Shown here piece by piece: positions 37,385-49,184 of a stretch of DNA of 64,000 bases; within the stretch, counting starts at the first letter, position 1; the number at the start of each line of letters is the position of its first letter. A model generated the notes under the pieces. It searched no databases. It saw only the letters and a list, made by a program, of their open reading frames with translations, and was not told the origin of the DNA. The stretch covers positions 97,351,165-97,415,164 of the forward strand of contig OY744532.1 in NCBI GenBank assembly GCA_963556195.1. The letters run 5' to 3'. Position numbers and translations under genes: made by a program. This DNA comes from Sepiola atlantica. Lineage: Eukaryota > Mollusca > Cephalopoda > Sepiida > Sepiolidae.

Positions 37385-38575
37385 TTACGACTACAATGGC
37401 GGCATGCCTTGTTTGGGGTGTAATATGTAAAAAAAAAAAAAACTATATGTGCATTTTTCTGAATATTTATGAATTGACACACTAGTTATTATGTGTGCAC
37501 ATTCGTAAATCTTTATGTAGGGCTACTGATCCCGGTCATGCAGAAAACACGTCACTCTCCTACTTGCGGACAATTACTAATGCGTCTGCTGTAATATCGA
37601 CTGTCTACAGGTTTTCAATATCGATCGATATTGCACCATTTACTAATTAAATTCCCATTGTATTTTGAGAGCAACATACATTTCACCTGTGATGGGGTAA
37701 GAATATCGCGAGACGCAACTTCAATTACGCGTTTTTCCAAATAAAGAAAGATAAAAAAAAAGAAAGAAGCAAGACATCCGAAGGAGGTGTTATGAGGCGG
37801 CGTAATGAACGTTTAATAGGAATTGGGACAAACCAATTAACTCTTAGCGGCGTATTCGGAAATGGTTTAATCTTGTCAAGCGATCAATGTATTTGACTTT
37901 TTTTTATTCCAACCGAAGCGTACACCTTTTGCAGACCCGGTCAACTTTATTCGATTTCTGTCTCCAAACAAGCCAAGAATAATCTGAATAGCCGAGTGAA
38001 CAGTGATCGATCTGTGATTTCAATCAATTCTTCTTCTTAAGCTGTACAACTTTCTGGGACTTGCTCGAGATGATTCAGCCTTTTCTGGCTTTTAACAAAT
38101 GTTACATAACGAAGCCGTTGTGTGAATGAAATCGTTAGAGTGACAGCTTAGGATTGAGCGTGACATAAGTAAGACAGAAGTAAGCGAATTCATGTGACTT
38201 CTGGAGAAAGGATAATTCTTCCTTGTCCTGACAACACTTCAAGTAAAGTTGAAAGGTAAAAAGCGTCCTCACCGATGATGGCACACAATAGAACATATAT
38301 AACGAGATACGCTATCTGTCTATAAATATGTCAGTTTGTCTCTCTCTGATTTTCTTTCTATAGGCTTCTTTCTGATAACTTAATAAGGCTACCCTGTGTT
38401 GCCCGCGGCAATACACACAATAAATGGGTTAAAAAGTGTAAAACATTATCACATGAAAATCTGTCTCGCTCTCTATCTCTATATATATACTTCTTGTCAT
38501 CCCCCTCTCTCTCACTCTCTCTTTCTCTTTCTTTCGTTATCCCCTCCACTCATTTCTTCACACTGACTCGTCCAA
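37385..38575. other. Unclassified spacer
   Basis: No supported gene. A pyrimidine-rich run lies at 38498-38535. Confidence 0.3.
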
Positions 38576-38579
38576 CCCT

Positions 38580-39668
38580 CCAGTGCTCTGTCTAGTATAA
38601 CCCACTAAACAAACAATATGCAGCATTTAAAAACACATAATCTATAAATAATATTGAACCGTTTTGGATTAATATATATCAAATGTAATAGTGCATTATA
38701 AATCTTATTGCTCCCGGCCAACACCGTTTTTTTGTTGTTTTGTATAAAACTATAGCGCAATACATTGTATTGCAACGCGGCGTTAAAACATATCCGCTAT
38801 ATATAGAGTAGTGAGCATTTTCAGATTTACATACACACTTTCCCAAATGAAATATTGTATTATTACTATTATTGCTTCCAGGGTAACGACGAGGTTTTTT
38901 ATCTAGTATACACCACTATAACAAAGCACATAACGGTGTTTGCTCTCGGGCAATGTTGTATGTAAACAGACTTGTTCTATCTAGGATATTGCGCACTTAA
39001 GATTAACGTCTTACAACGTTGGATATATAATGCTATATTATAACGTCTACTGCTCCTGGGAAACACTGTGTTTCTTGTTTAGTATACATAACTATAAGAG
39101 AACACTATCAATGGGAAAATTTGCCTTTAAGCACATCTGCTTTATTGAGGTATTGAAGAAGGTTTGTAATACTGCATTATTACTATTATTGCACACATCA
39201 TTTAATATACAACACTTCAACGAAACACGTATAAGTTATTTGTCTAATGTAAAGCTGATAAACACACACACCTGTTCTATTTAGTGTATTTAACATTTTT
39301 TGCTCTATTTAAAGGTACATTGAGCTCTTTTAGTCGGATTCCCAACGCAATATGGAAATCTACACACTATATCGGGTTCCCACCAATTGTGAGTTGAGCT
39401 CTCTCGGGAATTTGAATGCGGAATTAACTTCACATCATTACTTGGACAAATAATGGAGAAATTTAACCCGGCATATTCGTTAAAGAATATTCCTTTTCTT
39501 AGCCTCAACCAATCAACAAAGTGAATTTATCTTTTTAAGACGATGATCAATTTCTCTTATTATTTGCTTTTTTGATGTGGTTGTTTATACGTCTAGGGAT
39601 ACCTATTTACAGGGTCGAAATAATTTATAATGTATACAACCTTAATGTGTGTATACTTTTACTTTTAA

Positions 39669-39728
<60 letters not shown>

Positions 39729-40160
39729 ATAGTAGATGGAACCGTATTATTACTATAACTGCTGCGGAACACAGTCGAGTTACCTTTTAATAATACAAAA
39801 CTTTAACGAAACATATTGAGCTTTTTGCTCACGGGCAACACATCATTAAAACACGCCTGTCGGATCTAAGTTATTGCGCACATATGATTAACATATAACA
39901 CTTACCAAATCTAATACTGTTTTATTAAAATTATTTGTTCCGCACAACGCTGCGTTATTTGTCTTGTAAACAAGACTATAACAACACATCTTAAAGTTGC
40001 TGCTCCCGAGAAATGCGGTGTAAAAACAACCTGCTCTACCAAGTACACGGTGAAAGATTAAATAAACATACACCACTTACCAAATGCTGTATTATTATCA
40101 GTATTTCTCCCGAGTCACGCCGGAATCTATGTTTAGTATACACCATTATAACACAACCCA
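38580..40160 (+). repeat. Old degenerate repeat array
   Basis: The block 'TATTACTATTATTGC', followed by a GC-rich 'CC(C/A)GG(G/C)(C/T)AACG(C/A)' motif, then 'TAGTATACACCACTATAA', recurs in diverged form near 38700, 38868, 39050, 39180, 39750, 39925 and 40092. Spacing is irregular (about 130-570 bp). A (TA)n tract interrupts it at 39673-39725. Confidence 0.55.
39673..39725. repeat. (TA)n microsatellite
   Basis: About 26 TA units inside the degenerate repeat array. Confidence 0.97.
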
Positions 40161-40169
40161 CTGAGAAGA

Positions 40170-41180
40170 CTACAGCGACGATTTTATCTTCACGCATCTT
40201 TTTCTCTCTTAATTCACTTAGCTAGATTGAGCAACGTACTGAATCCCCTCTGACCCTAAAAGTAGTTTGTTTGGTCTAGTTAAACAATGACCATTTGTTT
40301 TCCCGTGTGTAACTAGCTACTTGTCAAATAACCGATACTACCACTTTTTGTGGAATTCGCTCAATGTCGGGCATTCCACCTTCCACTAAAAGTTAAAGTT
40401 TATAGGGAATAAAAATCAACATGCTGTCCTCAGTCAGCACGTATATCTCGGTTAGGGGGAATGACATACAGCGGCTAAGATTTCCAAATGGTCAACTATC
40501 TTGTACTAACCAGGCTTAATGTCGCTTTATTTTGGTGTGCTAACGGTGACCAGTGTTTCGAACGTGATTATTAAGTATCTGCTACCGGTACTACTCACTA
40601 ACTTTTTTTCTATATCTATCACTCCCGATAAGCCTCCTGGTTCGTGATCGTCTACGCAAATTAAAACGTGGCAATGATAGCAATCACAATTAAGATAAAT
40701 AGTACCAAACATGGAAATAACACCGTTATTTGCACCGGTTTTTACTGGCCCCGAAAATCCAACGGTGTCACAACAAAAAAAGCAAGAATGCAAAAAAGAA
40801 TATGGTTATAGTTTACAATTTATTGTATTACAATATCAACATTTTCGAGGTTAACTTCGCTTTACAGAAACGGTCAACTCCCTAGCCTCAGTTCGAGGAA
40901 AGAAAAAAGGCGGAACATCTGCTCATTGTAATCGCAAATTTTCTCTGTTTTTTATTCACGATTCTCTCTCAATCGGTAATTTAATTCTGCAATTATTTTT
41001 GTAACACAGCTCGGAATCTAATGCCACCTAATTCAAACAAAAAATGATTGTATTTTCGTCTCAACCATTAAATGATAATAACAATCGGATTCACATTCCA
41101 AACTTAACATCTACCTACGCCACTGACCTACATCTCGTTCTCAACTTATTTGGTTGATTTCACTTTCACCCCCCCTTAAC
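40170..41180. other. Unclassified spacer
   Basis: Nothing recognised. Orphan frame 40527-40793 on the minus strand has no known domain. Confidence 0.3.
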
Positions 41181-41184
41181 CATT

Positions 41185-41490
41185 CTATCTATTCGCATCA
41201 TATTCTTTCTTCCTTCCTTCCTGTTTTTCCTTCATTTTTACACCTTTCTTCTTTAACTCCTCTTCGTGTATTCATATCACTTACTTTGCTTCTTTCTTTC
41301 TCATATCCATCAGTATGTTTATTTCTTTTCTTTCTAACTTTTTCCTTCCGTATTTATTCACATAATTATTCATTTTCTTCCTGATGCCCTGTCTTTCTTT
41401 CTTAACACCCCTTACTTTCTTTCTTTCCTTTTTTCCAACTAACTCTTTTCTTTTTCGTTCCTTCTTTATTTATTTACATATCTTTCTTTC
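41185..41490. repeat. Interrupted CTTT-rich polypyrimidine tract
   Basis: About 300 bp of CTTTC/TTCC repeats; the open frame here is low complexity. Confidence 0.8.
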
Positions 41491-42054
41491 CTATCTTTTT
41501 TCTCTATTTGATTCGCGGCTTTCATCAATTCTGTTGTTTACGCAATTGTTTCGCTAAACACCTTCCTTAGTCTAATGTATCGCAATACAAACAATAAATT
41601 GTCAAAATAATCACTTTCGTCTCAACCTTCAAAAAATTATGAATGCAATCAGATTTACATCTAGATTATAATTCTTATTTAGAATCCTGATTTTTCGGTC
41701 ACCCTGGGCTAATCTTCTTACTATGCAATACTCGTAATACATAATCTCGAAAAGAGCGCCATAAACCTTCTCGTAGGTGTATCTAAATTATTCAGCTTAT
41801 GTCTCTTTACAGATCTTTTATTGTATGAATAATAAATAATATGTTACTTATACTTGACCTTCAATTAAAATCAATGCCTTGATGTATATCTAAACAACGA
41901 GCTTCATACACAAAGATATGTGTTAAGTTGAAAAGTCTAGTGCATTCTTGAACGTTGTAAAATAATGGCAGGTATTATTATAAATTTATATTCATATTTA
42001 TAAAAAGGGTAACAAATAATAAAGCGGTTGACCATAGTTGAGGTCGAGCCGGAG

Positions 42055-42215
42055 GTTCTCTATTCGTTGTCTACCATGCAGAAATTAAAGAAACGGTGCA
42101 ACTCTTTTCCCTGAATTACTCCATTTACCCTTGATACTCGCTTTAGTATGACTCAGCCGGGAATCGAACCTCCGTCTCCCGGCTAATTAACGACGATTCT
42201 AATCAATACGTCATA
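42055..42215 (-). mobile_element. tRNA-derived SINE head and partial body
   Basis: On the minus strand an A-box-like 'ATTAGAATCGTCGTTAATTA' is followed by B-box 'GGTTCGATTCCCGGC' (about 42160-42174). An unclassified ~100-bp body runs toward 42055. It does not fold as a full tRNA, so it is a SINE head rather than a tRNA gene. Confidence 0.45.
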
Positions 42216-42324
42216 TAGCATGATTTTATTGTTATGATTAGAAACATTATTTCTGATTCTAAGTTTTGTTTTCCTTATTATTTTTGTCTTTACACTTGAG
42301 CTACGTAAAATATCATTGCAGCTA

Positions 42325-42475
42325 AGCAATCGGAGCTGACGGTTGTTAAGTGGATAACGACACGGACTGACGACCTGGGTGTTCTAAGTTCGAATCTAGT
42401 CGTTGGCAACCTTCACGTTGTCCTTCTCGTAAGTACCAGATGACTTTCCTAGAAAGAATTCTAACTTGAAAGATG
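42325..42475 (+). mobile_element. tRNA-derived SINE head
   Basis: 'GTTGTTAAGTGGATAACGAC' (A-box region) is followed by 'AAGTTCGAATCTAG' (B box, about 42387-42400) at tRNA-like spacing. A short unclassified body follows. The mismatched acceptor stem argues against a functional tRNA. Confidence 0.5.
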
Positions 42476-42479
42476 TCGG

Positions 42480-43464
42480 GGAAACCAATGCCAACACTAG
42501 AATCATCTGATTCACGCGAAATGAATGAACAAGATTAGCAATTGTACTGATAAATTGAAGTTAATAATCTCCTAGTATCTGTCTTTTATTGTACTGTTAG
42601 GCAATAGACACTCTAATAAAAAAACACATGAAATAATTCTTAAATGTGGATGTAAAATTGTCGGATATTTCTTAGGGGTCACGTCGATTTTATTAAAAAT
42701 AGTGGATGTAGTGATGGCTTATGTTAGTCTTTTGAAACCCCCAGCACACTCTTTGGTCATCATTCATCAACATGATATGGTAAATATACTAAACCGTGTG
42801 GTAAATATTGTTGAAATAATGATTCAAAGTAGCTGTGTGTGCCAATTTAATTATGAACGTAAATGAGTACATGTTTCAAATATGCAATTCATGGTTATAC
42901 ACATATTGTGTTACCTTTTCAAACCCCACCTGACCCGTTGATGAGGAGGTAAATAACCATACCTCTCTGAAAATGAATACAATAGATCGCATGCGGTTTC
43001 GAAATTGAATTGTTGACTCTATAATTGATGCTGGGATCAATTACACATCTGAACTTTGCTTTAAGGATACAGTCTACTCCATAGAACCCAATTGGGGGCG
43101 GGGCAAAAGACGTAACATGGGCGCATTTTTATCGCAAGTATATTTTCTTCATAATTCTCTCTAATGTGACATTAATTGAGATCAGTTCAATAAAACACGA
43201 TTGAAATAGTTTCAATGTAGCATAGAATGAGTTGAATGGGGAGGGGTGATTTATTTGGTCACCACGAGTAAATAATTACACGTTTCAAAAATGTAATTAT
43301 CGGTTTAACATCTCCGGGTTGGCTCTCTTACACGGGAAATGGACTAATAAATGTAGATAAAAGGTTATCTCAAGACCAGAATTAAGCTTTCCAAAAATCA
43401 ACCTCTATTGAGGCAGACAAATTACACATTACTGATCTGAAATGACAGAATTAATGGATTAAAA

Positions 43465-43470
<6 letters not shown>
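42480..43470. other. Unclassified spacer
   Basis: No gene or repeat head recognised. Confidence 0.3.
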
Positions 43471-43473
<3 letters not shown>

Positions 43474-43541
<68 letters not shown>

Positions 43542-43553
43542 TATATATATATA
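43474..43553. repeat. (TA)n microsatellite
   Basis: About 38 TA units with one AAA interruption near 43537. Confidence 0.97.
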
Positions 43554-43734
43554 TCTTCAGCATCCACGATGCTGCGATGTCGCAGAGTCTATAGTTGTTG
43601 ATATTACCCGTTTACTCAGATGTAAAGAACACGGCTGGTAATGAGAATATTAATTGTTAACAGCTGAGATCGCTAAAACTTTGATTTTCCTAATTGACAC
43701 GGCACCATTTTATAAAAGGAGTCAGTTAGAGAAT

Positions 43735-44095
43735 TAACAGTTTAGAGGGATCGAAGGCACCAGGTGATATTTCTAAATTACCAACTAGACTATATAACCG
43801 CCGGACTGCCTTCCTTCTAACTACAGCTGTGTTGCCATATTTTTATGGAAATTACCTAAGACAAGGCAGGAAGCCAATTGATGTAAAGAGCTTGAAATAC
43901 TACTACTTAAAGGTAAAAACTATTCAACTATAAGTGTTTGATATATTGATTCTGATACAGTAAACAGCAATTATTTCCCCTTTGTTTGAAACATCGCTGA
44001 TGAAATGTGAAGTCTAAAAGAATTAAAATAGGGAAGCGAGGGTTATCAGGTTGTTGAAAGTAAAACAAGGGACACTTTCTACTCTCTTTAAAATG
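43735..44095 (+). mobile_element. Body of the 5S-headed SINE family, head lost
   Basis: Aligns with 20840-21160 through 'AAGACAAGGCA', 'TGATGTAAAGAG', 'AAGGTAAAAAC', 'CCCCTTTGTTTGAAACATCG' and 'GACACTTTCT'. The 5S-like head is absent or reduced to a scrap at 43740-43760, consistent with 5' truncation. Confidence 0.5.
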
Positions 44096-44099
44096 TAAT

Positions 44100-45446
44100 G
44101 TCAACAAATTATTATCATAAAACGTTCCATGAGTTATACTCAGGCAATATCATTGATCAGTGTGTGTGCGCCAATGGTGTTTTTATTTCGTTAGTGTGGA
44201 CATCATTTCTGTCTTATTATAACGTATTTTCGAGTGGCTTTTGACATTGATAAATAGCGACACAATAATGAAAGAAGACACATCACAGACAAGTGAGCGG
44301 CTGGTAGTAGCATTAAAGCACTGCTGTGCATTGTTGAACATCATAAACTACATCGACTACTATTTGTATCCTTTCTTCAAGTGTTGCTTTCTGTTAATCC
44401 AGCCGTACCCTCGTGAGACAATTAAAATCTCGTAACGTAAAGATTAACTACAAATGGCACGTGAGGGGTACAATGTTGTAGAATAGAACAACTATCTGAA
44501 ATAATTAATACACTTTAAAGTAGAGTCCAATGTTGTAGACATGGCAGAGTCAAAAATAAAACAACTATTTAAAATAATAAATACCCTTTAAATCCAACAA
44601 CGTCCCATCGTAAAAATCGATTAGCGTTCTTGATGTGTGTTAGAATCGGGCAATAAATCCTCTTAATATCTCTTGAATTTATTCATTGTCTTTATCTGAT
44701 AAAAAGATCAAAATAGTTTGAAAGCAGAGTGACCTGACTTCGATCGATAGATTTGATCTATGGCCCATTTAGTGTCGTACATCATCTGCTCCCTCATCTA
44801 AAATAATCAATATATGTTTCTAAAAAGGTCAAAACTGGTCGGACGACTTAAGGTCAATTATTGCCTATTGTCTAATATTTAGACTTGTATTAGGGTTAAA
44901 GTTAGGGTAAGGGTGAGGGTTTGAGGTCAACGTGATTGTGCAGTATAAGTTAATACATTCTGTTGAGAAAAGTGGCTTATTTTATTCTCGGAATAAGTCT
45001 GAAATAGACTGGTGATTTGGTTGCAGACATATAACACAATTAACACGCAGCTCTTTATTTATTTAATTTGCCTTTTAGCTACGAGGAAGAGACAGGGCCT
45101 GTGAAAATATATGTCTTTCGTCTCGCCCCTCATATGCAAATACGAGATGCATACATTCAAGGAGAGCTAAAATTATGAACAGAAACAGAGGCGGCTTAAG
45201 ATGGATAAAATTAAAACCGGACTTACATCCTTTATCAATGATGCCAATTGCTCAATTTTTCATGTTGTCGATCACAGATTGGACACTTCAAAGCGCTTTT
45301 TATACAACAACGGCACATGGATAAGTACAATCTTAATACCAAATTGTACCATGTACTTCCAGAGCGTTTACATGTTAGGAAAAACATGACAGAATTAGTA
45401 TTTCTTCGTTGACAACATGGAATAAACCGAGAAAATCTTAAACAGA
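44100..45446. other. Unclassified spacer with degenerate G-rich repeat
   Basis: A run 'TAGGGTTAAAGTTAGGG' plus 'TAAGGGTGAGGG' at 44890-44922 loosely recalls telomere repeats. Orphan frame 44241-44435 has no known domain. Confidence 0.3.
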
Positions 45447-45783
45447 TTCCTGGTCTTTTGGCCGGGATCAAAGTATAGTATCTGTTCCGATGGATACTAC
45501 ACCCCATAGACTGGTACTGTGATGGCCTTCGGGTTTTTATTCCGTCTATCTGTGGTTATGTCCTGTGCAGTTCTAGGAGGTCCACCCTCCAAGGCTTTGT
45601 CTACCCTCTTTGGGGAGGATAGGTTTATTGCTTACTGCGTGAGGCGCACCTACCGGGGAATGCCGACGGGGCTGCCCAGGAAATTTTTAATGGCCAGAGT
45701 GCTCACCTTCTCGGGCGCTGGCTTTTCAAATCCCACTTTCCCGACTTTGTGTCACATCTTACCTTGTGGGGGAAGATAAATAA
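45447..45783 (+). mobile_element. U2 snRNA-headed SINE, plus-strand copy
   Basis: The head at about 45449-45490 reads 'GGTCTTTTGGCCGGGATCAA' then 'AGTATAGTATCTGTTC'. This is clearly related to the first ~45 nt of U2 snRNA, with two substitutions in the branch-point-pairing area. It then has 'GATACTACACCCC' and a body matching the minus-strand copy at 31148-31470. An internal tRNA-like stretch has 'GGCCAGAGTGCTCACC' and 'GGCTTTTCAAATCCC' at about 45692-45735. No full U2 follows the head (no Sm site or 3' stem-loops), so it is not a snRNA gene. Confidence 0.78.
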
Positions 45784-45789
45784 AATAAT

Positions 45790-46400
45790 TAGCAGTTATT
45801 TAATTATAATATGTGGTAGTTCATGCAGCATCATTTCAAATATCTGCAAGCGATACTATATGAAAGTAAAGGTAAACATTTTATGCACAGTTGATGGAAA
45901 GACTGCGACGTCACGCGATTCTGCAGCGATATTTTAAAGGCTCAAGATATTTCCGATTTATTTCTATTTGCTTTTTTTATATGACTGAAAACATATATGT
46001 AACCGTTTATTATGAAACATAAATAAACTAATATATTATGAATATTCTGATTAAAAACGGATGACGTCAATTTAAGTTTGAATATAAAGCTCATAAGAAG
46101 CATGGCAGTTATCTGAAAAGTATTATTAGTTAAAAGATTATTTTCAGAAAGGAATTGAATCTAATAATATTTTATTAATCTGAACAATATAGTGCCATTT
46201 ATTAAATATTCATTTTGTAGGACGAAAAATCTCGATGAAAGTCTTCGGGAACTAGACCGACTTAACTTTATTATATATACTAGCTCACCCGTGTTATAGC
46301 GTTGCCCGGGAAAGTAGATTAACATACGAAATTCCATGCACAACCTGCACCGATCCTGTGCTAACACATACCTTATAATGTTAAAAGCAGATCCCCAGAA
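45790..46400. other. Unclassified spacer
   Basis: Holds the scrap 'AGCGTTGCCCGGG' at about 46297, similar to motifs at 30604 and 38393. Otherwise unremarkable. Confidence 0.3.
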
Positions 46401-46409
46401 TGTTATGTC

Positions 46410-46932
46410 ATGTTCGGTGTTATATTAATTATGATGTTTCCTTATATAACTTTAGCTTGTAAAAGATCAACAGAAATTGAGATTGATATATTACTGACAT
46501 AGTTACCAAAACTCAATTACTTTCGAAGTTGGTACCTACAAGGTCATCTAAGATTTTTTATTAGTGAGGGAAATTAATTCGGCTCCGTGTAACAATAATA
46601 GTCAATATTCAGACGATATAGAATGATAGAACGAATTGTCTATGTCAAATTATATATATCCTGAGAGCGTTTACATTTCTAGCATATGTGTCATATTCGG
46701 TGTTTCGCCTTGTTTAATGTCAATTTTTATTTTTAGTAATAGAACTTAAACTTGTAAAAGATCAACAGACATTGAGAATATGATATTACTGCCATCATTA
46801 GCTAAATTCAATTACTTCCGAAGTTGGGCATACTGGATCATCTAAGATTTTTATTAGTTGGATTCCGATCACTGTAGCAATAAGAGTCAATATTCAGACG
46901 ATATTGAATGATAAGACGGATTGTATGTGTGG

Positions 46933-46974
<42 letters not shown>

Positions 46975-47035
46975 TAAGAGCGTGTATATTTCCGGCCTAT
47001 ATGTCATATTCTGTATTTCGTCTAGTTATTAATAC
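46410..47035 (+). repeat. Direct duplication, ~295-bp unit
   Basis: 'CTTGTAAAAGATCAACAGA' occurs at 46456 and 46751. Downstream blocks 'TTCGAAGTTGG/TTCCGAAGTTGG', 'GGATCATCTAAGATTTTTAT' and 'GTCAATATTCAGACGATAT' recur in order. A (TA)n tract at 46938-46972 sits in the second copy. Confidence 0.8.
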
Positions 47036-47149
47036 ATTGACGATGTTCTGTGTTATTCAAACGATTGTGTTTTTTATTTAAAAAAAAACAACAGTCCTTT
47101 ATAGGTATTGAAACACTTGCAGTTTACGGACCGTGCTTAAATAATGACA

Positions 47150-47890
47150 TAATTATTTAGAAACCCATTTATAACGTTGAGCGGTCTATTTAAATTATTA
47201 TGTATTGTGTAAATACAGAATAATTTAAATAGTCCGCCCAACGTTATAAATGGGTTTCTAACAAAAGACCGCAAAAATGAACCTTTACTCGAAAATCCAA
47301 TCTAAATAATAGCACGTTTTATAAACTGCAGCAGTACGAAGATATTTATCGAGGTTGTAATAGTAAGCAGTTGTGATTTTAGGTTTAGTTAAAAAATGAA
47401 GACTTTCATAAAAAAGTATGAAAAACGTTTTTGTCTTTATTTTAGTTTTATAAGTTTATGAAAGTAAGTAAAAGTTATTTACTATTTCGTTTTCGTAAAA
47501 TTAATAAAATAATAACGTCATTATTTAGAAATCTATTATGAACATGCGGAGAGAGCTTTTCAACTATTCTATACTTGGACTTAACGATTAAATAAACAAA
47601 ATATACCATAACTATTGAATTTAATACGAACATACTATCTAAGTAATAGCCACACCTGAAAATGCAGCAATACGATGATATTTAATATTTTTTTTAGTAA
47701 TCAGTTTTGTTTTTAGTTTTAGTAAAAAAAATATTCGTAAAAGGTATTAGACGTATTTCTGTTTGTTTTTAGTTTAATAAGAAGTATTAACAGTTTATAT
47801 TTTGTTAGTAAAATGAATGATGTAGATTGTTTTCTGTTAGTTAAAAAAGAAATAGTAGTTAAAAATCATATATTATTTAGTTTAAATAAA
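47150..47890 (+). repeat. Imperfect ~365-bp tandem duplication
   Basis: 'CATTATTTAGAAA', 'GCAGCA(G/A)TACGA(A/T)GATATTTA' and 'AGTTTTAGT' words recur in order, starting near 47150 and 47515. The first copy contains a 42-bp-arm hairpin that the second lacks. Confidence 0.5.
47158..47260. mobile_element. Hairpin element, ~42-bp arms
   Basis: Arms 47158-47199 and 47219-47260 are near-perfect reverse complements ('AGAAACCCATTTATAACGTT' to 'AACGTTATAAATGGGTTTCT') with a 19-nt loop. It has the form of a short MITE or fold-back and no coding capacity. Confidence 0.7.
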
Positions 47891-47894
47891 GTCA

Positions 47895-48520
47895 GTCTTT
47901 TAAACATAGAAAGCGTTTTACGATGTTGTTATTGTAGAATAAAAGCTGTCTCTTAAACTTAGTCATCGGTACTTTGTTTTATATTAATAAACACAATCTC
48001 TATGCCTGATTTTGTTAAACAATTTACTTACGATTTTATTTGTTCACTAATTACTGTATTCTAACGTTCTGTAGAATGAGTAAATGTATAATAAATAGCA
48101 AGACGGCAATGCTGAAACAAAACCATTCTGATATTCCGTTATTCTCTGATTACAATTATGACGTCAGGTAGACTGGAAGTTAAAGTCAGAAAGCATTGGT
48201 TATTATTCATAAAATGTAGCGTTATATATAGGAAATAGTATGATTTAAAAAATAAGATGATAAACGGTGGCTTACTATTACATATCACAATAAAGGTAAC
48301 AATCCAGCGTATGTGTGTGACAGGGGGAACTTGATTGTAAGAGAGGTTAGCTCTTTGCTACCTTATTTGTGGAGGTACGTATTTGTGAGAAGCAGTTTAT
48401 ACAGAATAAATGTAATAATATAATCATATATCTCTCAAGTAATGTAAATTGTGAGTGTTAAAGTGTTCGGTTATTTTACTATTTTGACTCCAGTGGCATG
48501 AAAAAAACTTAACTTATTCT
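47895..48520. other. Unclassified AT-rich spacer
   Basis: Nothing recognised. Confidence 0.3.
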
Positions 48521-48521
48521 A

Positions 48522-48522
<1 letters not shown>

Positions 48523-48584
<62 letters not shown>

Positions 48585-48600
48585 ATTATTATATGTTATA

Positions 48601-48656
<56 letters not shown>
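48523..48656. repeat. Two (TA)n tracts
   Basis: TA runs at 48523-48580 and 48604-48656 separated by ~23 bp of TGATATTAT-like sequence. Confidence 0.97.
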
Positions 48657-48660
<4 letters not shown>

Positions 48661-48865
48661 TTAATAGTAAACAGAGATCATACATCACATTAAGGTTTAG
48701 CGTTTCATTATATAGCAGTTATCAAATCGAACATCCTTAATTTCATATCAAGGGCTTTTCTCAACATCGCGATATCTAATAAGAATATTCTATAATATAT
48801 TATTTTAATTTTTATGTAAAATATTGATAAAACAACATTATATTACAGTGACAATAAATAAACAA

Positions 48866-48867
<2 letters not shown>

Positions 48868-48916
<49 letters not shown>

Positions 48917-48921
48917 TATAT
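48868..48921. repeat. (TA)n microsatellite
   Basis: About 26 TA units with one TG interruption, followed by a short GATA-type run. Confidence 0.95.
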
Positions 48922-49184
48922 AGGGAGAGATATATAGATAGATGTATAGATAGATAGACACATTGATAGGTATACTAGAAAAGTGTAACTGATTGTGTTA
49001 CAGATTCATATCGTGTTATATTGTTTTAGTCTGAAAAACGATAGTTTTCAAATACAATTAAAATATAATAAAAATAACAGAAACACTTCTAAAGTAGTCG
49101 CTTTGTGGTCATCATATATATTCGTTTTTATTACTTAACTACCGACTACGGCTTTAATAATAGCTCTGGGGCTATAACCTTTTT

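Noticed and set aside
42325..42410. Possible functional tRNA gene (also at 6281-6345, 42130-42215, 56440-56521)
   Set aside because: A and B boxes are present but the acceptor stems do not pair; each continues into a SINE-like body.
44889..44925. Second telomere-like repeat
   Set aside because: Only one or two true TTAGG(G) units mixed with TAAGGG and TGAGGG; too degenerate to call.
45447..45490. Possible U2 snRNA gene
   Set aside because: Only the first ~45 nt resemble U2; the Sm site and 3' stem-loops are absent and a repeat body follows.
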